A stretch of 45,524 nucleotides of DNA from a virus: positions 1 through 45,524 of IMG/VR virus record IMGVR_UViG_3300030099_005623; one strand, written 5' to 3'. The notes below the pieces were generated by a model, which was not told the DNA's origin, did no database searches, and worked only from the letters and a program-made list of their open reading frames with translations. The position numbers and the translations under genes were made by a program. Below, one piece after another: positions 1 to 7,831 of the stretch. Numbering within the stretch: position 1 is the stretch's first letter; each line of letters starts with the position of its first letter.

Positions 1-177
1 ACTTTAATTGTGATGCAAATACTAGGTAACACAAAAACTTTTTTTGACAGTCAGTCTTTTATACAAGATACAAATGTCACTGAGTATTTAAACAAGACAA
101 TAGAAGATCAGTATGATATGCTGTTTAACATGGCACAAGATAATACAATTTCGGAGATGATAGATGCCCAGTATTGA
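1..177 (+). CDS. 3' end of a truncated phage gene
   Basis: The frame is open from the first base and ends at TGA 175-177, giving the last 58 residues of a longer protein. The tail ends in ISEMIDAQY and shows no catalytic motif I recognise. It overlaps the next gene by 14 bases, as expected for a tightly packed phage operon. The start lies outside the window, so length and function cannot be judged. It is probably a late gene because everything downstream is late/structural. Confidence 0.6.
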   Translation, partial: TLIVMQILGNTKTFFDSQSFIQDTNVTEYLNKTIEDQYDMLFNMAQDNTISEMIDAQY

Positions 178-625
178 GTATTCGGGGATGAAGGTATCAG
201 GGGGGAAAGCTTTTGCTATTCTTACTCTTCTAGGTGCTCTTGGATCAGGAGCATGGGCAGTTTTTGAATTTTGGAAAAATTATCAAGACCTTCAACAGAA
301 AGTTTTAGAGTATACGGCACCGGATCTCTCTCACTATGATGAACAATTAGCAGTTTTAAAATCAGAATTAGACATGATACTTGATGAAATTACAATAGTT
401 GCAGATGTTGCAAAAGATTTAAAGAACGATATGAAAGCAGATCTCCGACAGATGAATGGAGATATTCGACATATAACAGAAATAGTTAATGATGTAGAAG
501 ATAGACAGAAAGAAGATGTCCGCGAAATATTTGATGAAATAAAAATTATTGAAGAAAACCTTGACTTAAAGATAGATAAGGCGTTAAATAATCCTTTAAG
601 TGGTATGTCAGCCAAATCAAAATAG
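164..625 (+). CDS. Small membrane protein with long coiled coil
   Basis: A 153-residue protein with one hydrophobic segment at about residues 15-35 (FAILTLLGALGSG followed by AWAVF), then a long acidic and charged heptad-like helix from about 40 to 140. GGAG at 153-156 lies seven bases before the ATG and supports the start. One membrane anchor plus a coiled coil is the layout of inner spanins and of some virion accessory proteins, but no family is recognised. It sits beside a second, shorter protein of the same layout, so the two may work as a pair at the membrane. A lysis role is speculative. Confidence 0.75.
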   Translation: MPSIEYSGMKVSGGKAFAILTLLGALGSGAWAVFEFWKNYQDLQQKVLEYTAPDLSHYDEQLAVLKSELDMILDEITIVADVAKDLKNDMKADLRQMNGDIRHITEIVNDVEDRQKEDVREIFDEIKIIEENLDLKIDKALNNPLSGMSAKSK

Positions 626-634
626 GAGGTTGCT

Positions 635-685
635 ATGATTGACTGTGTTTGTAAAGATGGTGAGTGTCAATGCCGATTAAAATAG
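635..685 (+). CDS. 16-residue cysteine micropeptide
   Basis: ATG at 635 follows a consensus Shine-Dalgarno AGGAGG (624-629 region) by about five bases and reads MIDCVCKDGECQCRLK before TAG. The four cysteines form a symmetrical C-x-C-x4-C-x-C pattern, a possible metal-binding layout. The reading frame overlaps the start of the next membrane protein, which has no good ribosome site of its own. An alternative view is a leader peptide whose translation opens the downstream start. It is too short for family assignment. Confidence 0.5.
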   Translation: MIDCVCKDGECQCRLK

Positions 686-897
686 AAATGAAAACAATTT
701 TGCCTTATGTTGTGCTTATTGCAACAATAGGCATGACATGGGGTATGTTCACAGAGCGTTTAAATGCAGTTGAAAAAAAGGCAGATAGCGTTGCACAAAT
801 GCAACAAGATATTGCTATTATTAAATCTAAAATATTAGATATGGATGACAGAATAGCTTGGATTGAAGAATTCTTAATAAAAACTTCAGATTTTTGA
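670..897 (+). CDS. Small membrane protein with coiled coil
   Basis: A 75-residue protein with a hydrophobic segment (ILPYVVLIATIGMTWGMF) near residues 10-27 followed by a heptad-rich helix to the C-terminus. The ATG at 670 is used here; an in-frame GTG at 664 is possible. Neither has a close ribosome site, and the start lies inside the preceding micropeptide gene, pointing to translational coupling. It repeats the layout of the 153-residue protein at 164-625 in miniature. A holin, spanin or virion role is possible but not shown. Confidence 0.7.
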   Translation: MPIKIEMKTILPYVVLIATIGMTWGMFTERLNAVEKKADSVAQMQQDIAIIKSKILDMDDRIAWIEEFLIKTSDF

Positions 898-1472
898 TCC
901 CCAAAAAATTAATAAATTTAGTAAAAGAAGATGTAAGACTTTGGTCAAAGCACTTCTTAGAGGTGCCAAATATCCAACTCAATAACCTACCTGCTTGTCC
1001 TTATGCTAAAATGGCTTGGCTACAAAATAAAGTCAACATACAATTAAGAGATCCTGATAAAGGCTATATTTCATACCTTCATAAATTAATAAAAACAATA
1101 GATTATGATAAAATAGAGCTCTTAATTTATTGTGATCCCTTTTATAAAGAATATAGCATAAATAAATTTCAAAAAATTATAGATAAATTTAATAATAAAT
1201 ATAATACAGAGGATCATTATTTTATGGGCTTTCATCCTTATAGCCCTCCTAATGATGATGATCACGAATTTTTAACAAATCCTAGTGGTGATAAGTCAGA
1301 CTTACCAGAGTCTAAAATAGAATATTCAATGATGTTAATACAAAAGTTCTCGAAATTATATAAAGAATCTGATAAGTTAAAACGCATGGGTTATTATAAA
1401 AAATGGCCCAAAGACTACTACCATGAGGTAGTGTCGTCTAGACAAAAACAATATAAAAAGCTTTTTATGTAA
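894..1472 (+). CDS. Conserved phage protein with PACPYAKMAW motif
   Basis: A 192-residue protein starting at TTG 894, which overlaps the previous stop (TTGA). The next in-frame ATG would remove the conserved N-terminal third, so the rare start is preferred. It carries PACPYAKMAW near residue 33 and a later GFHPYSPP segment. The CPxA-like motif and the late FHP segment recall DUF1415-type proteins, but the match is only by eye. The C-terminus is lysine- and tyrosine-rich. Similar proteins occur beside structural genes in marine phages; function unknown. Confidence 0.75.
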   Translation: MIPKKLINLVKEDVRLWSKHFLEVPNIQLNNLPACPYAKMAWLQNKVNIQLRDPDKGYISYLHKLIKTIDYDKIELLIYCDPFYKEYSINKFQKIIDKFNNKYNTEDHYFMGFHPYSPPNDDDHEFLTNPSGDKSDLPESKIEYSMMLIQKFSKLYKESDKLKRMGYYKKWPKDYYHEVVSSRQKQYKKLFM

Positions 1473-1482
1473 GGAGGCTAAA

Positions 1483-1617
1483 ATGGTCGGAATGGCAAAA
1501 AAGAAAAATGCAAATAAAATGAGCATGATGCGTGGCGGCGGTATGATGAAAAAAATGAAGGGCGGCGGCATGGCAAAAAAGAAGCAGGTAAAAAAGAAGA
1601 AGAAGAAGAAAAAGTAA
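1483..1617 (+). CDS. 44-residue Lys/Met/Gly-rich basic protein
   Basis: ATG 1483 follows a perfect AAGGAGG (1471-1477). The product has a Met-Gly-Lys core (MMRGGGMMKKMKGGGM) and ends in an almost pure lysine tail. It is strongly cationic and likely disordered. Such peptides recur next to structural genes in marine phages. DNA or membrane binding is inferred from charge alone. It lies directly upstream of the head-tail adaptor gene with a six-base gap. Confidence 0.65.
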   Translation: MVGMAKKKNANKMSMMRGGGMMKKMKGGGMAKKKQVKKKKKKKK

Positions 1618-1623
1618 TTTAAA

Positions 1624-2292
1624 ATGACCACTTCAGGGACAACAACATTTAATTTAGAAATAGATAAGGTTATTGAAAGAGCCTATCGCAGAGCAGGTAA
1701 ATCTATGCGAACAGGATATGATTTAGAAGCTGCTCGTGATAATTTAAATTTGTTGTTCTCTGAATGGGCTAATAGGGGATATAGTTTATGGAAAGTACAG
1801 AACCATACGCAAAATCTTACAGCATCGACTAATGAATACACTGCTCCAAGTAATGCTGATGACATTTTAGAAATGGTGTTTAGAAATGGTAGCACTGACA
1901 CCACTATGACAAAGATTTCTCGATCTGAGTATCAAAATATACCTAACAAAAGTTCTGAGGGCACACCCACACAATTTTATGTTCAGCGTAATTTAGCTAA
2001 TGTGACAATAACCACTTATCTAACACCTGACACTACGGACACACAAATAAATTATTGGTATGTACAAAGAATTGAAGATGTGGGGAAATATACAAATACA
2101 CCTGATGCACCCTTCAGGTTTTTACCCTGCATGGTTTCCGGTCTTGCTTATTATTTATCACAAGAGGTAAATCCAACTCTTTCTGGTGAGTTAGAAAGAA
2201 GGTATGAGTCTGAATTAGCAAGAGCTATAACTGAAGATTCTCAATCAACCTCAGTTAATATAGTGCCAAAGAATTTTTATCCAGGAGTTTAA
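1624..2292 (+). CDS. Head-tail adaptor, P22 gp4-like
   Basis: A 222-residue protein with the N-terminal signature of P22 gp4-type packaged-DNA stabilisation/adaptor proteins: IERAYRRAG, then ARDNLNLLFSEWANRGYSLW. In this family the protein binds beneath the portal ring after DNA packaging and forms the first ring of the short tail. The C-terminal helical part (LAYYLSQEVNPTLSGELERRYESEL, here given only as landmarks LAYYLSQEV and ELERRYE) is also typical. A second adaptor-like gene follows at 2619 and the gp10-like gene is at 17096. Confidence 0.8.
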   Translation: MTTSGTTTFNLEIDKVIERAYRRAGKSMRTGYDLEAARDNLNLLFSEWANRGYSLWKVQNHTQNLTASTNEYTAPSNADDILEMVFRNGSTDTTMTKISRSEYQNIPNKSSEGTPTQFYVQRNLANVTITTYLTPDTTDTQINYWYVQRIEDVGKYTNTPDAPFRFLPCMVSGLAYYLSQEVNPTLSGELERRYESELARAITEDSQSTSVNIVPKNFYPGV

Positions 2293-2622
2293 ATGAGTTT
2301 TGCAGTAGGTAGATATTCAAATGCAATATGCGATAGATGTGGGTTTGAAGTAAAATATCTTGAATTAAGTCAAGAATGGAATGGTTTATTAGTATGTCAA
2401 GAATGTTTTGAACCAAAACACCCACAGTTAGAGCCACCTTTTGCAAGTGCTGACGCAGAGGCTTTAGAAAATCCTAGACCACAAGTTCAATTGCCTTTAA
2501 CTGTCACAGTTGGCATACCTAACGACACCTTCTTCACATCTAATGGTATGCAACCATCACAAATAAGTGATGACTTGAACATAATCTCAACTGTTGGTAC
2601 AGTTAGCGTGGTAATAACATGA
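2293..2622 (+). CDS. Zinc-ribbon-like virion-region protein
   Basis: A 109-residue protein with two cysteine pairs, CDRCG (residues 13-17) and CQEC (35-38), followed by FEPKHPQLEPP. This arrangement is seen in small conserved proteins between adaptor genes of many phages. The C-terminal half is beta-rich and low in charge. A structural zinc site is inferred from cysteine spacing. It starts one base after the adaptor stop and its own stop overlaps the next ATG (ATGA), so the three genes are translated together. Confidence 0.75.
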   Translation: MSFAVGRYSNAICDRCGFEVKYLELSQEWNGLLVCQECFEPKHPQLEPPFASADAEALENPRPQVQLPLTVTVGIPNDTFFTSNGMQPSQISDDLNIISTVGTVSVVIT

Positions 2623-3305
2623 ATTATTCTGAACTCTTGACAAATGTGCGTGATTATACAGAGGTTACTAGTGATGTTTTAACTGACTCTATAATAAATA
2701 CTTTTATTATTAATATTGAAAATAAAATTGATAGAGCGATAGATTATGATGCACAAAGGAGATACGCTACTACATCCTTAGTGGCTAACAATTCTTTTAT
2801 TGATGTTTCGGGACCTGAGGGCGGCTTTAGATTTGCTAGAGGTTTACAATTACATAAATCAGACGGCACTATTGTTTGGCTCCAACAGGTAGACACAACA
2901 TTTATTGACGAATATTCTGTTGAAAGATCAACATCTGATACTAATTTTGAAGGAGAGCCTAGATATTGGGCTAATTGGGATGCTACTACTCTTATAGTAG
3001 CCCCTACACCCGATCAAGCTTATACTGTAGAAATGTGGTATAATGAAACCCCTGAGAGAATTAGCAGCACAAATACAACCACATTTATTTCTAATAATGC
3101 ACCTGAGGTTTTATTATATGGCACAATTGCAGAGGCCTATTCTTACTTGAAAAATCCACAGGATATGCAATTATATGAAGCTAAGTTTACCGCTGCTCTT
3201 AAACTTTTTGCAGATGAGCAGATGGGTAGAAAACGCAGGGATGAGTATGTCGATGGTGTACTACGAATTCCCTTAACATCATTAGATCCTAAAGGGGGTA
3301 CATAA
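2619..3305 (+). CDS. Second head-tail adaptor-like protein
   Basis: A 228-residue protein of the phage adaptor family: N-terminal helical NYSELLTNVRDYTEV, a central beta region with SGPEGGFRFARG and WANWDATTLIVAPTPDQAY, WYNETPERIS, then C-terminal helices with MGRKRRDEYVDG. Proteins of this type sit in the connector or neck of short-tailed phages. Together with the gene at 1624 it gives two adaptor-type proteins, one of which probably contacts the portal and the other the tail hub. Which is which cannot be told from sequence. Confidence 0.72.
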   Translation: MNYSELLTNVRDYTEVTSDVLTDSIINTFIINIENKIDRAIDYDAQRRYATTSLVANNSFIDVSGPEGGFRFARGLQLHKSDGTIVWLQQVDTTFIDEYSVERSTSDTNFEGEPRYWANWDATTLIVAPTPDQAYTVEMWYNETPERISSTNTTTFISNNAPEVLLYGTIAEAYSYLKNPQDMQLYEAKFTAALKLFADEQMGRKRRDEYVDGVLRIPLTSLDPKGGT

Positions 3306-3306
3306 A

Positions 3307-3750
3307 ATGGCAATAAATCAAGCAGTCTGTGCTTCATTTAAAAAAGAGTTGTTAGCGGGAGATCACGATATTGATAATGACACTATCAATCTTGCCCTGT
3401 ACACAAGCTCAGCGACTTTAAATGGAAACACAACAGCCTACTCAGCCACAAATGAAGTAGGAAATTCCGGAACATATGCAGCAGGTGGGGCAACTTTGAC
3501 AAGTCCTACAATTGGATTAACAGCAACAAGCGCAACGGCTTCAACAGCTTTTGTTGACTTTGCAAATGTAAGCTTTACATCAGCAACTATTTCTGCTCAA
3601 GCAGCTTTGATCTATAATAGATCATCAGCAAATACTAATGCAGCTATCGCAGTTTTAGATTTTGGTGCAGTAAAAACATCGACTAACGGAACATTTACTA
3701 TTGCATTTCCAACAAACGATGCTTCAAGTGCTATACTAAGACTTTCATAG
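3307..3750 (+). CDS. Small Thr/Ala-rich virion protein
   Basis: A 147-residue beta-rich protein that begins MAINQAVCASFKKELL and then runs in Ala/Thr/Ser-rich strands with few charges, including LYTSSATL and ALIYNRSSANTNAAIAVLDFG. This is a common protein in the structural region of marine phages, often placed next to tail or decoration genes. The composition fits a capsid- or tail-decorating domain. No catalytic motif is seen. It follows the second adaptor by one base. Confidence 0.68.
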   Translation: MAINQAVCASFKKELLAGDHDIDNDTINLALYTSSATLNGNTTAYSATNEVGNSGTYAAGGATLTSPTIGLTATSATASTAFVDFANVSFTSATISAQAALIYNRSSANTNAAIAVLDFGAVKTSTNGTFTIAFPTNDASSAILRLS

Positions 3751-3758
3751 AGGTCTAA

Positions 3759-5108
3759 ATGACCACTTTCACGGTTACGGTAGTCAGCACTGGAGGTGGT
3801 AATAAGTATTATATTGATGGCGTTCAACAAGCGAGTGTATCGCTTATCGCTAATAATACATTTATCTTTGATCAGTCAGATGCATCAAATGATGGGCACC
3901 CTTTACAGTTAAGTGAGACATCTAACGGAACTCACAATGGTGGGAGCCGATACGATACTAACGTAACTTATCAAGGTGATGGAAGTGATGTTTCTGCATC
4001 TGACTATATTTCAAATTTTAATTCTTACACCACTCGTAGCGTTACAATATCTGTAGCGTTAACTACTCCTAATCTTTTTTATTATTGTTTTTATCACTCA
4101 GGCATGGGTGGCTCTGCTTCTTTTTCTAATCCTTTACAAGGGTGGGGCAGACAAGGTTGGAATGATGGCACATGGGGAGGACCTGTACCTGTAAGCCTTA
4201 CAGGTTTATCTACAACTTCTGCATTAGGCACTGAAAGTGTTGTAGGTGACGCTTTAGTTACATTAGACTCATTACAAATATCATCATCCCTGGCTGATGT
4301 ACTTGCTGAGGCAACTAACATCTTTCCTGTCACGGGTGTTTCTTCAACAACAACTCTCGGATCTGTAAGTATTTTAGAAGGACACGGTGTTTTACTAGGT
4401 AGCTTACAAATGAATTTTGCTTCAGGTGATGAAACAGCATCTGGAACTGTCGATGCAGGTTGGGGTAGATCAACGTGGGGATCTTTTGCATGGAATGAGA
4501 ATATAGAATTTATTACTAACGTCAGTGGGGTTTCAATGTCTACAGCGTTAGGCACTACAACACAAGAGGTTGGAACAGGTGTTATAGTAAGTCCTACAGG
4601 ACTGTCAATGACTTCCGCATCAGGGGATATTTCAGGAACAGGTCTTGCAATTGTAACTCCAACTCCTGTCACTATCGGTGCAGCTTTGTCAGGTGTTACA
4701 GTATCTGGTGAAGGTAGTGTTGGAGTAGTGGCTCCTTCAGATCAATTAGACTTTAGTTTAGGCACAGTAACTATAGATATCTTTACACAAGTAGATCCTG
4801 TCGGTGTTTCTATGACAACTAATGCAGGTGCAATAGGCACAGTTTCTGATGCCTTAGTGCAACTATCAGGAGTAAGTGTTTCCTTTGCGGCAGGTACTGC
4901 AGGTACAGAGGTTGGCACAGGTGTGATTGTTAGTGTGTCCACTGTCGCATTGTCTTTCGCTTCTGGAACAGCTTCTGCCGTAGGTGACGCTCCTGTATTT
5001 CCTACAGGTGTTTCTATGACATCTTCGGTAGGAGATTTATTTAGCACACCGTGGGCTAATGTGGTTACAGGGGCAAGTAACACATGGACAGGGGTTGATG
5101 CAGCGTAA
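3759..5108 (+). CDS. Virion protein with cupredoxin-like N-domain
   Basis: A 449-residue protein. Residues 1-125 resemble a cupredoxin: His47 in SNDGHPLQLS, then Cys110-x2-His113-x2-Met116 in YYCFYHSGMGG, the ligand set and spacing of type-1 copper proteins such as amicyanin. Trp/Gly motifs follow (GWGRQGWNDGTWGG near 128 and GWGRSTWGSFAWN near 232). The rest is a Gly/Ser/Thr/Val-rich beta repeat region with recurring GVSMTT or TALGT units and almost no Lys or Arg. It is probably a tail or fibre component. Copper binding is not shown for this protein. Confidence 0.7.
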   Translation: MTTFTVTVVSTGGGNKYYIDGVQQASVSLIANNTFIFDQSDASNDGHPLQLSETSNGTHNGGSRYDTNVTYQGDGSDVSASDYISNFNSYTTRSVTISVALTTPNLFYYCFYHSGMGGSASFSNPLQGWGRQGWNDGTWGGPVPVSLTGLSTTSALGTESVVGDALVTLDSLQISSSLADVLAEATNIFPVTGVSSTTTLGSVSILEGHGVLLGSLQMNFASGDETASGTVDAGWGRSTWGSFAWNENIEFITNVSGVSMSTALGTTTQEVGTGVIVSPTGLSMTSASGDISGTGLAIVTPTPVTIGAALSGVTVSGEGSVGVVAPSDQLDFSLGTVTIDIFTQVDPVGVSMTTNAGAIGTVSDALVQLSGVSVSFAAGTAGTEVGTGVIVSVSTVALSFASGTASAVGDAPVFPTGVSMTSSVGDLFSTPWANVVTGASNTWTGVDAA

Positions 5109-5159
5109 AAAAAGTGTTGCTAGGATATTAAAAAAAGATATATTTTATGGAGGTAAAAA

Positions 5160-6233
5160 ATGAGCAGTTCATATTCATCTAGATATTTATTAGAATTAAT
5201 GGCTACAGGAGCCAATGCTAATACTTGGGGTACCAATACTAACAATAACCTCAATGTTATTGATGCTTTTTCAACAGGTTACATATCTAAATCTGTAGCA
5301 GGATCTTCAAATATTACCCTGACTACGACTAATGGTAGTTCTACAACTGAGTCAGCTAATAGAAATATTGAGTTAACAGGTGCCCTAACGGGTGACATTG
5401 TTGTATTCATACCTGCCACAGAAAGCACTTATACATTTTTTAATAATACTACAGGTTCACAAACATTAACAATTGCTGCCACAGGTCATACAGCTAATGG
5501 TGTTACAATTACGCAAGGTGCAAAAACAAGTATTTTTTGTGATGGTGCATCAAATTACAATATAAAAAAATGGGCCTCTACTGATTTAGGTTCTTTAACA
5601 GGAACTTTACCCGCAGTATCAGGAGCTAACTTAACCTCATTAAATGCATCTGAATTAGATTCAGGAACAGTTCCTAATGCTAGATTAGACGCACAGCTAC
5701 AAGATATAGCAGGATTGGCAGTTACTGATAGCGCTATAATTGTTGGTAACGGATCTAATTTTGTCTTGGAGTCAGGTGCAACCATGAGAACTTCTTTGGG
5801 CTTAGGCACAGGCTCTGATGTTCAATTTAATGATATGCAAGTAGACTCACTTGGTGTGGCGACAGCAGCATCAGGTACAAGTGGTGAGATTAGAGCTACA
5901 AATGACATCACTGCTTTTTATTCTTCTGATGTGGCATTGAAAGAAAATATAGAAAATATTTCATCACCTATGGATAAAGTTCAAAATCTCAATGGTGTTT
6001 TATTTGATTGGAAACAAGATTTTATAGATGCAAAAGGTGGTGAGGATGGTTATTTTGTGCGTAAAAGAGATGTTGGAGTAGTAGCACAAGATGTAGAAAA
6101 AGTTTTACCAGAGGTCGTAGGCACACGACCAGATGGAGTCAAAGCTGTTAAGTATGACAGATTATGTGCATTACTAATTGAATGTGTAAAGGATTTACAA
6201 ACTCAAGTGAATGATCTTAAGAAGGGAGAATAA
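5160..6233 (+). CDS. Tail fibre with S74 intramolecular chaperone
   Basis: A 357-residue fibre protein with ribosome site GGAGGT at 5150-5155. The N-terminus (SSRYLLELMATGANANTWG) is typical of phage fibre attachment regions, the middle is Thr/Ser/Asn-rich beta structure, and the last ~95 residues form an S74 (endosialidase-type) chaperone: SSDVALKENI, then GVVAQDVEKVLPEVV, VKYDRLCALLIE and a terminal coiled coil. S74 domains trimerise the fibre and usually cut themselves off at the Ser of the SD motif, here near residue 258. It is likely a receptor-binding or fibre-shaft protein. Confidence 0.85.
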   Translation: MSSSYSSRYLLELMATGANANTWGTNTNNNLNVIDAFSTGYISKSVAGSSNITLTTTNGSSTTESANRNIELTGALTGDIVVFIPATESTYTFFNNTTGSQTLTIAATGHTANGVTITQGAKTSIFCDGASNYNIKKWASTDLGSLTGTLPAVSGANLTSLNASELDSGTVPNARLDAQLQDIAGLAVTDSAIIVGNGSNFVLESGATMRTSLGLGTGSDVQFNDMQVDSLGVATAASGTSGEIRATNDITAFYSSDVALKENIENISSPMDKVQNLNGVLFDWKQDFIDAKGGEDGYFVRKRDVGVVAQDVEKVLPEVVGTRPDGVKAVKYDRLCALLIECVKDLQTQVNDLKKGE

Positions 6234-6236
6234 TAA

Positions 6237-7316
6237 ATGACTACACCTTCAGGTCAAATTAGCTTAGATGATGTTAACACTGAGCTAGACATATCACCAG
6301 GAACACAAATTAATATGGATGCTGCTAATGTTCGTGCATTAGCTGAAGTTCCCTCTGGTGCAATAACAATGTCTGATCTTCAAGGAAAGTCTAATGCTCA
6401 ATTTATTGTTGCCTCAGGTGGTTCTGAAGCCACTAGTGGTGATTACAAAATTCATACTTTTAATTCAAGTGGAACTTTCACCGTAAACCAAGCAGGTAAT
6501 GCCGCAGGATCAACAGGCGTAGAGTACATGGTCGTTGCGGGAGGTGGTGGTGGAGGTGCAGGTAGAGGTCAACCTGAAAATAATAATCGTAAAAGACCAG
6601 GTGGTGCAGGAGCAGGTGGATTTAGAGAAGCTAAAAGTCCCTCTGCACCTTTTCCTGCGAGTCCTTTAGCATCTAGTTCTTTAATTACTGTTCCCGCAAC
6701 TTCATACCCTATTTCTGTAGGTGGTGGAGGTGGGGGTGCATCACCCACTCCTAATTTTGAGGGAGTTCCTGGTAGTAGTGGATCTACTTCAAGTTTTTCA
6801 AGCATAACCTCCGCAGGAGGAGGTGCGGGAGGTGGTGGAGGAAATGGCTCTGGCACAGGCAGAAATGGAAGTTCTGGCGGCTCTGGCGGAGGTAGTGGAA
6901 TGGATGGAAGTAGAGGAAATGGTAACAGTCCCCCTGTTTCCCCACCTCAAGGTAATCCAGGTGGTCAAGGAAACTATAACGGTCAAAGTGGTGGCGGAGC
7001 TACAGGATCAGGATCTGGACCTAATTCTCCTTCTGGTGGAACAGGTGGTGCAGGTGCCACAACTTCAATTACATCATCTTCAGCTTCATACGCAGGTGGT
7101 GGAGGAGGCGGTGATGGCTTTGGTGGTGCCCCTGGTGGAACAGGTGGTGGCGGCAAAGGTGGAGGTTATCGATCTGACGCAGGTAATGGATCTGCAAACA
7201 CCGGAGGCGGTGGAGGAGGCGGAAGTGGTTTCCAACCTGTAGGTCCTAGTGGTTATAGACTTAATGGAGGGTCTGGTGGCTCAGGTAAGGTAGTTATAAG
7301 GTATAAATATCAATAA
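6237..7316 (+). CDS. Glycine-rich tail adhesin
   Basis: A 359-residue protein. The N-terminus (SGQISLDDVNTEL, then GAITMSDLQGKS) is a repeated attachment motif of marine phage fibres, followed by a beta domain with SGTFTV and EYMVVAGGGGGGAG. From about residue 105 onward it is a glycine-rich domain with many GGGGG runs, ending GKVVIRYKYQ. Such glycine-rich folds (polyglycine II type) form host-recognition tips in phage adhesins. It has a good GAAGGGAG site before ATG 6237 and overlaps the next gene by one base. Confidence 0.78.
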   Translation: MTTPSGQISLDDVNTELDISPGTQINMDAANVRALAEVPSGAITMSDLQGKSNAQFIVASGGSEATSGDYKIHTFNSSGTFTVNQAGNAAGSTGVEYMVVAGGGGGGAGRGQPENNNRKRPGGAGAGGFREAKSPSAPFPASPLASSSLITVPATSYPISVGGGGGGASPTPNFEGVPGSSGSTSSFSSITSAGGGAGGGGGNGSGTGRNGSSGGSGGGSGMDGSRGNGNSPPVSPPQGNPGGQGNYNGQSGGGATGSGSGPNSPSGGTGGAGATTSITSSSASYAGGGGGGDGFGGAPGGTGGGGKGGGYRSDAGNGSANTGGGGGGGSGFQPVGPSGYRLNGGSGGSGKVVIRYKYQ

Positions 7317-7828
7317 TGGCTCATTTTGCAAAACTATCTGAGGAAAATTTAGTATTATCGGTTGAGGTAGTTGCTGACGCTGACACAACTAACGAATCAA
7401 ATGTAGAGGATGAGGCAACAGGAGTTGCCTTCTTACAAGGTATTCATGGTTGGACTCTTTGGAAAAAATGTTCTTACAACACTGCGAATGGAAAGTACTA
7501 TAACGAGGATAAGACGGAAGCTGAAGATCAATCAAAAGCTTTTCGTAAAAATTACCCTAGTGTGGGTTGGTCTTATGACAGCACAATAGATGGTTTTATT
7601 CCTCCTAAACCAGAAGGTATGACATCTTGGATTATTAATACTACTACGGGACATTGGGAGGCTCCTGTAGCATATCCAACAATTGATACTTATAATGATG
7701 GTAATAAAGATAGACCTTATACCATCTCGTGGGATGAAGCGAATGTTCGGTGGGTTGCCACTGACAAAGCTGATCCTGTAGGAAATTGGAGATGGGATGC
7801 TACTTCTTTGGCATGGGTGTCTATCTAA
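7316..7828 (+). CDS. Conserved marine-phage tail/fibre protein
   Basis: A 170-residue protein starting MAHFAKLSEENLVL. It carries the conserved FRKNYPSVGWSYDS then FIPPKP block, and C-terminal Trp motifs WEAPVAYP and WRWDATSLAWV. Proteins with this layout are widespread in cyanophages and other marine phages near fibre genes and are presumed virion components. The aromatic C-terminal repeats suggest a small beta-sheet module. It ends the fibre block; the oxygenase cassette begins three bases downstream. Confidence 0.7.
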   Translation: MAHFAKLSEENLVLSVEVVADADTTNESNVEDEATGVAFLQGIHGWTLWKKCSYNTANGKYYNEDKTEAEDQSKAFRKNYPSVGWSYDSTIDGFIPPKPEGMTSWIINTTTGHWEAPVAYPTIDTYNDGNKDRPYTISWDEANVRWVATDKADPVGNWRWDATSLAWVSI

Positions 7829-7831
7829 TTA

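Noticed and set aside
1377-1631. Phe-rich minus-strand frame
   Set aside because: It is the reverse complement of the lysine-rich gene at 1483; poly-Lys codons read as poly-Phe on the other strand.
4094-5083. Long minus-strand frames inside the virion repeat protein
   Set aside because: They follow from the biased repeat codons of the real gene and have no ribosome sites or protein motifs.
6823-7242. Plus-strand Val/Glu-rich frame in the glycine-rich adhesin
   Set aside because: It is a frame-shifted shadow of GGT/GGA repeats.
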